Assembly: GCF_900090045.1 (NCBI RefSeq)
Contig: NC_041782.1
Coordinates: 1,423,001 to 1,487,000 of the forward strand
Source of the DNA: Plasmodium malariae
Lineage: Eukaryota > Apicomplexa > Aconoidasida > Haemosporida > Plasmodiidae
Direction: 5' to 3'
Length of the DNA stretch: 64,000 bases
Shown piece after piece: positions 46,271 through 56,136 of the stretch. The position numbers and the translations under genes were made by a program. The notes under the pieces are model-generated. The model was not told the origin of the DNA and did not search any database. It worked only from the letters and a program-made list of their open reading frames with translations. Numbering within the stretch: position 1 is the stretch's first letter; every line of letters begins with the position of its first letter.

Positions 46271-46689
46271 GGCCGGATGAATGATATCATATACGTTTAT
46301 ACGTATTATGGCACATGCATCACAATCAGCTTTCTAAATAGTTTAATGAAGTTATTATTTTATTTTTTTCTCTTTTTGTTTCCTTTTATACTTAAATCTT
46401 TTCATTAATTCAATTTATACATTCATGTATAAGCAGGATGTAATGATATTGAAACTAAGGACGTTTTAGCATTTGTAACTCAAACACATAAATATATTTT
46501 TTTTTTTTTTTTATATATTTTTTTTTTTTCACTTTTTCATATCTTTAGAAAAGATTATGCAATTTCATATATACATGTTAGTTCGCTGATTATACGTATG
46601 CATAAATGTACACAAGATTATAAACACGCTTATAAATTTAAACAGGTGACTTACAATTTAACGATTAACTAGTTATACACACATATAAT

Positions 46690-46697
<8 letters not shown>

Positions 46698-46726
<29 letters not shown>
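46698..46726. repeat. (TA)n microsatellite
   Basis: AT run of about 29 bases immediately before the 22-bp array. Confidence 0.93.
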
Positions 46727-46729
<3 letters not shown>

Positions 46730-46737
46730 ACTTTAAT

Positions 46738-46882
46738 GCGTTCACATGTACACCTGTATACGTTCACATGTACACCTGTATACGTTCACATGTACACCTG
46801 TATACGTTCACATGTACACCTGTATACGTTCACATGTACACCTGTATACGTTCACATGTACACCTGTATACGTTCACATATA
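46738..46882. repeat. 22-bp minisatellite (GTTCACATGTACACCTGTATAC)
   Basis: Six near-identical copies plus a decayed seventh. The unit contains short palindromes (ACATGT, GTATAC). Because 22 is not a multiple of three and no frame contains a stop, two overlapping plus-strand frames are open through it. Confidence 0.95.
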
Positions 46883-47835
46883 CTCTTGTATATATTTACA
46901 TACCACATATATATTATCCCCGAATAGATATAAATGACAACACTTAAGAACGAATGTATGCTTACTCATACACTAACATTACACTTGACTCAATGATACA
47001 TGTGAAAAGAGCATGACATACTTGTAAACTTTTTTACACTCATTTAAATTTACATCACCATTTAATGTGATTTCTTTTACTTTTTATCATCTATAATAAG
47101 ATATGAATAAAATAAAAACAAGTGTACGAAAAACTTTTAATTCATAAAATGAGTTAATGAAACTCAAATTTGGACTACAGATCAAATGCATAAAAAAAAT
47201 GACTTGGTTTACATGTATTTAAGTAATAATATCGATTATTCATGTGTGTGTATATGTATGCATACATGTATATATATATATTTATGTGCATACTATTGTA
47301 TGCACTTAATATTTACTTTTCCTTTATTACATCATACTGCAACTGCATTGCTGATAACCATCCACATTTGCAATTGCATAATAATTAATAATAGATTATT
47401 TTAAAAAAAATAATATGTATATATACATATAATATATATTAACAGCACCATTTATTTTATTTTATTTTATTGTATGGCATTATTTTATTTTATCGTGTGG
47501 CACTGTTCTACTGTATTGTGTGGCATTATTTTATTTTATCGTGGTACTATTTTATTTCATATTTCGTGAAAATATCATTATGGAAAACAGTGAAAATAAA
47601 ATGGAGTGAAGAGAAATGGAATAAAACGAAATGGAATCAAACAAAGTTAAACATAAGGAGAGAATACAGACGAACCAATATAAGGAAAAATTTATGAATA
47701 TCATATATGCAGTTAGGTATTATGTTTTTATGTACGTAATATGTTTACATTTATATTTACTTTTGCCTGTCACGTGTACATGTACCCAGTGAACTTACCC
47801 TCACCTATTGAATTTACTCTTACCCACTGCATTTC

Positions 47836-48212
47836 AACATACATACATAATGCATACATAATGCATACATAATGCATACATAATACATATATAATACATA
47901 CATAATACATACATAATACATACATTATGCATACATAATACATATACAATACATATACAATACATATACAATACATACATAATTAATACATAATACATAC
48001 ATAATGCATACATAATACATACATAATGCATACATTATGCATACATAATACATACATAATACATACATAATGCATACATAATACATACATAATACATACA
48101 TAATACATACGTAATACATACGTAATACATACGTAACACATACGTAAAACATACGTAACACATACGTAATACATACGTAACACATACGTAAAACATATGT
48201 AATACATACAAA
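47836..48212. repeat. 11-12 bp minisatellite (CATACATAATA/G), about 375 bp
   Basis: More than thirty units of CATACATAATA or CATACATAATG, changing to CATACGTAATA and CATACGTAACA after about 48110. It is the longest array of the window. The five overlapping minus-strand frames across it are artefacts of stop-free composition. Confidence 0.93.
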
Positions 48213-49279
48213 CATACACTTGTGAACAAATGAGAGGAAACTATTCATGCACAGAGATAACTATATTCTTCTTTTCATTTGAAACATTGGTGGTTCATCA
48301 TTTTTCATGACGTACATATTTTTTACTTTGGTGTATTTTTTTTGTGAATCGATACATCCCTTTATTGCATCCCATTGTCATAAATTTTTTAAAAAATACA
48401 AAGTGAAATAGAGATACATATATGAATATGTATGCATGTATATAACATATACTTACATATATACAAATGCATGTACAAATTATTGTTCTCTCGAATGAAG
48501 TATTAAAAAATAAGAGGAACAGTGGAGCATATCACTGCATTTACCTTTAAAAGGGAAATACTTAATAAAAAAAATGATTAAATTAATTGCATAAGTGGCA
48601 CATTTCTTTGCACATAAAACGTACATATACGCTTATATATATTTGTATATTTATTATTTATATGTAGCATACATACAATATACATTTAATATATATATAT
48701 ATATATATATGTATATACATTTTTATGGAAAAGTTATGCGTATAGTGTATGCGCAAAAAGAGTACATACATGGTACAAATATGCAAAGCACATCATTTAT
48801 ACTTTTATGTTAAAAAATAAATTTTTATGCACATTAAAATAAAAATTTATGTATATATTTACACACATTAAAGAAAATGATGATATTATGAACTGTTCAT
48901 GTAAAAGAAATAAAAAAAAAGAGATACTAAACGGATAATACACAAAAAAAATAAAATAAAATAAAGGGGAAAGTAAAGCAGAATATTACACATAAAATAA
49001 TATAGAAATAAGGAAAAAAAGTACACCAATTTAGTTACTTGTTCAGGATTAAAATATACGTACATATATATGTATGTATATAAGTGTTTGTATACGTATG
49101 TGTACGTACGTGCATACGTTTTTGTATATATGTATTTGTATGTGGGTACATGTATATGTTTAGATACGTAAAAACAAATTATGAACAAGTCATAAAATTA
49201 GTAACTTTATTCAAAAAAAAAAAAAAAAAAAGAAACAGCTAGCTAGTTAGTACTTCATTTTTCCATTGGTTTTCAGTAC

Positions 49280-49284
<5 letters not shown>

Positions 49285-49327
<43 letters not shown>
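49285..49327. repeat. (TA)n microsatellite just upstream of CRK4
   Basis: AT run of about 42 bases ending 63 bp before the CRK4 start codon, so it probably lies in the 5' UTR. Confidence 0.95.
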
Positions 49328-49331
<4 letters not shown>

Positions 49332-49389
49332 ACATATGTATTTTTTTTTTTTTATACACATTTATATATATATAACCATTAACAGCTAG

Positions 49390-51214
49390 ATGGATAAGGT
49401 AACGTCAAAACGAATTAAAAACAATGTGTTAACAATAGAAAAAAGTAATGACGGTGAAAAGAAAATTTTAAACAAAAGAGTAAACATGAATAAAAAAAAA
49501 AATATATTTATGAATGATGATTCGAAGAATGTTGACATTAATAAAAAGAATCTAAAAAAAGTAAAAAATGAAAAAATTTCAAAAAATACAAAAGATAAAT
49601 TGGAATCCACGTATTTAATAAATACAAGAAGTAGAGATAATGGGAAAAAAAAAACAATATATAAAGGGTTAGAAAAAGAAAAAAAAAGTTCATCTAATGC
49701 GGAAAGAATATGTTCTATTAAAGCAAATAACATAAATATTAATGATGATGGGGAAAAGTATATAAACGATAGTAAAAATGATAATATGAAGAAATCAAAT
49801 TATACAATTTTGAACTATTTTAAAAGTAGTAATGTTACTGATAAGTGTAATAATAAAATATCTGCCGATGATAATACATTAGCATGTACTGATGATATAG
49901 TACGCAATAGAAAGAGGAGTGCTACTACGTATAGTAAAAACGAGGCTAATCATGTATCTACCAAGAATATTTATCTAAATATGAAAAGTAATATAGAGCA
50001 TAACTTGATGAATTATAAAAGGTCCAAATTAGATAAAATACACGGGGAAAGTTTTAGTGCAGATTCATCTAAGTCGAACACCTTGCCAAATAATGAGCGC
50101 ACATTGGGCATGGAGAGCCGTAACAACCATGATACGAATAGTGACAACAACAGTATTAAAATTAGTGCCAACAAGAGGAACAACGTCAACATAAGCAAAA
50201 GCAGCAGCAGAAATAGCAACAGCAACAATAACATTGACGGTAGTTTAAACAACAAAAACAACAAGGACAACCATATGAACAAGGACAACCATATAAACAA
50301 GGACAACCATATAAACAAGGACAACCATATGAACAAGGACAACCATATAAACAAGGACAACCATATAAACAAGGACAACCATATGAACAAGGACAACCAT
50401 ATAAACAAGGACAACCATATAAACAAGGACAACCATATGAACAAGGACAACCATATAAACAAGGACAACCATATAAACAAGGACAACCATATAAACAAGG
50501 ACAACCATATGAACAAGGACAACCATATGAACAAGGACAACCATATAAACAAGGACAACCATAATGACAGTTTGCGCGCGAACGGGGCGGAGTGTATCAC
50601 TAATAAAGCTATCCCGCAGAAGGGTATTACCCTGCGGAACAGCACAAACGGGATGAAAAGAAAAATGACGAATGGAAGCATAGTTGACATACTTAACAGC
50701 TTACGAAATAACTCGTACACGGCTAACACATACATGGCCAACACGTACACGTCCAACTTGGACAAAAATTGTGGTACATCGTGTACATTGTTAAGCAAAT
50801 ATTTGCTTTGCAGTTATCAGGAAAATCCAACTGAGCATGATACAGGTGCAAGTATTAGTAACATACAAGATGGTGTTTCCCACGCTGATGATACCTCCCA
50901 TGCTGGTAACGCATCCCAAGCCGACACTGATATGACGAACATTCATATGAGCAAGTTCAACTTATACAACAGCAACATTGAGGATGCACATAGTAACAAT
51001 TTGAATAGAAACACATTTGGAATGAGTACAAATAATTTAGGAGTAATAAAAGAGGGAAAAAACGAAGTGAATCATATTTACAATTATAAAGAGCGAAATA
51101 AGGAGTATCTAAACTCAATAAATTTATCTTTTAGTAAAGAAAAAGAAGAGAATGATAATGATATCAATAATGATAATAATTGTAATAGTAATAGTAATAG
51201 TAATAGTAATAGTA

Positions 51215-51301
<87 letters not shown>

Positions 51302-54135
51302 GTAATAATAGTAATAATAGTAGTAATAGTAATGGCAATAGTAATAGTAATGGCAATAGTAATAGTAAAGGCAACAGTAATAGTAAAAATATACTTATGC
51401 GATCTCTTCCCAATAGAAATACAGTGAGAAACACAAAATTTGACGAAGATTTATTTTCGAGAAATTTGATGCATTTTGAAGATTTTTGCTCATACAAATT
51501 AAAAAAAAATATCAATAATAATATTATTAACAATATATGTAATATGTATGAGGATAGAGGAAATTTGGATATTTTTATTAATAGGAAAAGACGAGAAGGT
51601 TTATATAAATCAAAGGAAGATTATACACAATCGAATTTAAGTAATTCTTTCTTTCCATCATTAAATGATGATCATTTTGAAGGAGAGAAATTATTTAAGA
51701 GACCTAGAACAAAATTATATAATAGTTCACAAATGGGTAGAAACAAATACCAGGATATGTTAAAATGTAAGAACAAAGAACAGGATGATACTTTATCTAA
51801 TATACTTCTAAATCATCAAGATTTATTAATAAATAAAAGAGAAAAAATAATTATAAATAAAGAGGAAAATAGAGAGGAAAATAAAAAAGATATAATGAAA
51901 AAATATGTAAAAGATTTCTGGATACATAGTAAAAAAGAATTTTTTAATAAATATTGGAGCTCCTCGCTACATTTACAATATAATGAAGTAGAAAAATTAA
52001 AAGAATTGGTTCACTTTGAAAGGAGTGAGAATTATACAGTAGATGATATGTTTAGTAATGAAGAAATGATAACTGATGAGGAAATTTTATTAAAAGATTA
52101 TGTAACAGATGAAAAATTAAAAAATTTTAGTCTAGATTTAATGGACGGATTTCTATATGATAAACAATCACTATACGAAAAAGAAATGATTGAAAACGAA
52201 AAAATTTTATCTCGTATATCATTTAATCATAAAAATTCAGACATTAATGTAGACAAGTTATTAAATCTGTTTCCTAGAGATTTTATGAAAAAATATAAAA
52301 TTGTAAAAAAGTTAGGAGAAGGTGTATATGGAAAAGTATTTAAGGCTGAATCTTTAGAAGACTCATATTTACATTTTGCAGTAAAAGTGCTTCGATATTT
52401 TTGGCCTAATTTTAAGTATAAATTCGGATCAGAAGAATTTGCTATTAACGAATTTAACATTATGCGCATTTTGTTTCATCCTAATGTTGTATGCTTGTTA
52501 GATAGCTTTAGAGTACATACTTATAGAAAAGGAAAAGTAAAAACTCATCGAGGACAAAAGACAAGAACGGAAAATATGTCGGCAGAGTATGATTTTAGCT
52601 TCCAGAGGCATCGAAAAACAGAGAAGAATCAATTTTCTCCTTCTAAGGATACTATAGAAAGAAACAATAGGTACAAGAGTTTAGTGTCTAAGGGGTGCAT
52701 AACTATTGAGGACTTAGAAAAGGATCTTGTAATGCATAGCTCGAATGCAGCAGGGGGAGAAGATGGAACCAAACTGATTTATCCTTCGATTCTCAGCAAA
52801 AATACAAGAGGTGTGAAGAAGAACAATGGTAGTATCGGCAGTAGTAAAGGACGAAGTAACAATAGCAATAGCGGAAACAACAACTGCAGTAACAATACCA
52901 CTCAGAGTAGCAGTGCGAGCGGAAACCGCCTCAACAGCTGCTACGCCTCGTCTATCATTAGGAAAAAGGACTTGACTAAAGAACGAAGCACTCCAAAGAG
53001 TGGAAACGCACGCCGCGATGATCTGAGTGATGTACTAGGCTCAACCTATCATGTAAAAAAAAAAATGAAAATTGGCAGTTATAAGTGCAGTGCTCAGAAG
53101 AACCAACTAAATAAGGGAAAGAATCTTAGTATGGATAAACTAAAATTTAGAAAACATTCTAGAAAATTAAAAAAAATTGAAAGTAAAAATAATGATTATA
53201 TTGAAAATTGGGACTTATTTTTAGTAATAGAAAAATGCGATTGTAGTTTAAATGATATTTTAAATAAAGCCAAAAAAAAATATTGTTCTTTTATCCAACA
53301 TATTAAACAGTGTACAGCACAATATTTACCGAGTGAAAGAATAGATATGTCATATGATCATATATATAATTATGTAAAATATGTTTATTTGCCTTTAAAA
53401 AAAATAGAAAATCGCTGGTTCTATCCTGATATGCCTTCTCTAAGTGAAATACAAACAAAGGTTATTATATATCAAATGTTACAAGGGATAAATCATTTTC
53501 ATAAAAAATTTATCATACATAGAGATATAAAGCCAGCTAATACACTTATCAAAAATATACATTATTTATCAGATGGGTTAAATGATTCAAAGGAATGGAT
53601 AGTAAAAATTGCCGACTTCGGATTAGGAGTATATGATCATTTTTTAAAAGCAGAAACCAAAGATTGTAATATTATTACTTTACAATATAGACCTCCAGAA
53701 ATATTATGTAACAGTTCTCTTTATAACTATTCAGTTGATATATGGTCTATCGGAATAACCATGTGTGAATGTTTATTAGGTTTTGTTCCTGTAACATCTA
53801 AATTTGAATCCTCTGTATTATTCAAAATTTTAGTTTTCAGGGGTATACCTGATGAAGATTTTGATAATTTATTAAAAAAAGAATTTATTGGAGAATTACC
53901 AAAATTTAAAGTTGATAGACTTAGAATGTTACAAATAATTTTTACTGATATTTATGGACGAAAAATTCTAAGTGATAATGGTATTGATTTAATTGACAAA
54001 TTTTTGAGTTATGATTATAAAAACAGAATCACAGCTAATGATGCTTTGAAGCATCCATGGTTTGAAGATGTTCATTTGTACTTGAACGATGATTTGTTGA
54101 AATATTACAAGCGAAATGGTACCTATTACTTTTAG
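49390..54135 (+). CDS. CRK4: cdc2-related protein kinase CRK4
   Basis: Single exon, 1581 residues. A TAG codon lies directly before the ATG, so the start is secure. Residues 1-960 are Asn/Lys-rich with an NH(M/I)NKD array and an Asn tract. The CDK-like kinase domain runs from about 966 to 1568: glycine loop GEGVYGKV (about 976), catalytic Lys in FAVKVL (about 997), HRDIKPAN (about 1377), DFG in IADFGLG (about 1409) and YRPPE (about 1433). An insert of about 180-200 residues lies between the N-lobe strands (HTYRKG to NWDLFLVIEKCD). The C-helix reads EEFAINE rather than PSTAIRE, and TLQYRPPE replaces the common TxWYRxPE. In P. falciparum CRK4 is needed for DNA replication during blood-stage schizogony. 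The name rests on kinase type, length and neighbourhood with B9 and kinesin-5. Confidence 0.9.
50262..50563. repeat. 18-bp coding repeat in CRK4 (Asn-His-Met/Ile-Asn-Lys-Asp)
   Basis: Sixteen copies of an 18-bp unit plus a partial one. Each unit has either Met (ATG) or Ile (ATA) at one position, and the order is M-I-I four times, then I-M-M-I. This is a 54-bp higher-order repeat. Confidence 0.95.
51179..51370. repeat. Asn/Ser coding tract in CRK4
   Basis: AAT and AGT codons: Asn-Ser alternation, then about 28 consecutive Asn codons (51218-51300), then Asn-Ser and Gly-Asn-Ser repeats. Antisense poly-Leu frames here are artefacts. Confidence 0.95.
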
Positions 54136-54314
54136 GCCGGGTGGCATAACTACTTGCGTTAGTTAGGTTAGTCGCATATCGCTGAGGTAATTAGTTGCTT
54201 TTCCTATAGGATTCATTTCTTTGGCTCCCTTCCCCCCCCTCCTTCCACAGTATTAAGCAGTATTTACAAACCATTACGCGTACGTATGTGTGTAAGTAGA
54301 TATGCGTTGCGTGT

Positions 54315-54425
54315 ATGTATGTATATATGTATGTATGTATATATGTATGTATATATGTATGTATGTATATATGTATGTATATATGTATGTATGTATATGT
54401 ATGTATATGTATGTATATGTATAGA
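54315..54425. repeat. TATG / TATATG microsatellite
   Basis: Units of ATGTATGTATAT and ATGTATATGT in tandem for about 110 bp. Confidence 0.9.
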
Positions 54426-54756
54426 TATGCGTGCAGCGTGTTAGGGAGAGGGGGTAATGCGTGGCGCACGGCTATTTCGGAGGCGCTTCCCTCCAGTTTG
54501 AGGTCATTGAAGGATGTGCATATTGCTCATCTTTTATTTTGTTTATACATATGTACGTGTATTTATTTCCTTCTTTATTTTTTTTTTTTTTTTTTTAATT
54601 TACGCTTATTTTTATTTTATCTTGCAATTGTTGTGTTGTTATTGACATTTGTTAAAGGTAAAATAAAATGAAGCACATTGGTACCATGCGCCCCACTATT
54701 TTTGTGTTCAATTATTTGTTTTTCACCCTCGCGTATCAGTCATCAGTTTGGAGAAG

Positions 54757-54882
54757 ATTTGACAAAATTTACTCAAGTTCTAACCAAGTTAGGGGAAATT
54801 CAGGCAATTTTTGAAAAATTTCTTACCAAGTCAAGAGAAGTTCTAGCCATGCTAGTAGAACTTCTAACCAAAATTCATAGCA
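54757..54882. repeat. Degenerate 21-bp repeat (about six units)
   Basis: Units begin at about 54757, 54778, 54799, 54820, 54841 and 54862, each resembling TTCTAACCAAG at its start. The plus-strand frame is open and reads heptads beginning LTKFTQV, LTKLGEI, QAIFEKF, LTKSREV, LAMLVEL and LTKIHSN. Confidence 0.7.
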
Positions 54883-55287
54883 ATATCCTTAAAATATGTG
54901 CTTTCCAAAACAAATAGACATCTTAATTATTTTATTTTTTTTTTTTTTATTTCTGAAGAAAAAACATATTATTCTTATTTTTGTTTTTAATATTTTAAAA
55001 GAAAAGCGTATTTTATTTTTTTTTTTTTTTTTTTTTTTATTTTTTTTTTATTTCCTTTTTTTTATTTCTTTTTTTTTATTTTTCATTTTCTACCTTTTAT
55101 TTTTTATGTAATATTATATTTACATCACTTTGTAAATTGTGAAAATTATGATATCCTGGTATATATATTCATAAGTAAGAAAATGGCTCTTGCTTACATT
55201 TTTTTAAATCGCTAAGAGGAAGTCAGCTACATATAATAGCTGCATATGTGTTTTCATAATATATACACATGCGTGTAAGTATATGTA

Positions 55288-55445
55288 AAAGTTAATATGT
55301 AAATGTTAATATGTAAATGTTAATATGTACATGCCACTATGTACATGCTACTATGTACATGCTACTATGTACATGCTACTATGTACATGCTACTATGTAC
55401 ATGCTACTATGTAAAAGTTAATATGTAAATGCTAATATGTGCATG
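55288..55445. repeat. 14-bp minisatellite (TATGTACATGCTAC)
   Basis: About six copies of TATGTACATGCTAC in the centre, flanked on both sides by TATGTAAATGTTAA variants. Confidence 0.9.
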
Positions 55446-56136
55446 TGTGCACTCACATACATGTGCGCTTATGCGTGAAGCATCTTTTTTTCTATGTGCA
55501 TTACTTTTTTTTTTTTTCTTTTTTTAATTTTATATGTAAATAAATTCTCTGGCTTCTACATTTTTTATATGTACATATAGGGGAAAATACACATAAACAC
55601 CACACACATGTGTGTGTGTGAAGCTAGGTGTGTATATACAAGTACTTATGTATGTATACACCTTATTACAATTTTCTTATGAAATTTCTAGAATTTTCTT
55701 TTTTTTAAAAACTCAAATTATAAATCTGAAAATAGAGTTGAGTTAAATTCTCATGTTGTAAATGCGCATTCCACGTTAATGCAAATTTTGAACATATTTC
55801 CCAAGGAGGGTTCATTAAATGGACTGATCTTTTAAAAGCGAAATAACTCGCAAGCGTCTAGTTTTGTTTTATTTTAGTTTCATAAAGTGTACATGTTCAC
55901 GTTTAGGATATACGATATTGTTTTAAATGATTCTTTTAACTGAAAAGGGAAGTTTCGTTGTTGTAACTTCGAGTAATACAAAGAAGAAAAAGTATAGTTT
56001 TTAAAAAGTAAAAGAAAAGATAAAAAAATATCCACTCGAGAAACGCAAAATGGGAAATATTTTAAATAGAGAAGAAGAATACATTGTCATGTGAGCTATC
56101 CGCTTTGATGGTTACGCATGTCCACGTGCACATTTG

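Larger units (their letters stand above)
41570..49389. other. Intergenic: giant-gene 3' flank to CRK4 5' flank
   Basis: 7.8 kb, the longest gap in the window, between two plus-strand genes. It contains seven repeat arrays, poly-T and poly-A runs (for example 43008-43024, 43626-43654, 45337-45357) and (TA)n tracts. Higher-complexity islands are 42540-43290, 43440-43640, 44400-44990 and 45150-45260. The first has intron-like signals and a small membrane-protein-like frame on the minus strand (listed separately). No tRNA or snRNA is recognisable. Much of the gap must be UTR and promoter. Confidence 0.6.
54136..56136. other. Intergenic: convergent CRK4 / B9 3' flanks
   Basis: 2.0 kb between the ends of convergent genes, so it should hold both 3' UTRs and terminators. 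It contains a TATG repeat, a block with unusually high G+C (about 54425-54535), a degenerate 21-bp repeat that is open as heptads (54757-54882), long poly-T runs (54579-54597, 55016-55040) and a 14-bp array. The GC-rich block and heptad block look exon-like and are discussed in the findings. Confidence 0.65.

Noticed and set aside
47770..48248. Five overlapping minus-strand frames of 64-107 codons
   Set aside because: They are read-throughs of the 11-12 bp CATACATAATA array, which has no stop on the minus strand in any frame. The products are Tyr/Cys/Met repeats without a natural start or end.
50013..50798. Minus-strand frame of 261 codons (Leu-Ser-Leu-Phe-Ile-Trp repeat)
   Set aside because: Antisense shadow of the CRK4 18-bp array, kept open only by the repeat.
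51084..51533. Minus-strand poly-Leu frame of 149 codons
   Set aside because: Antisense shadow of the CRK4 Asn tract.
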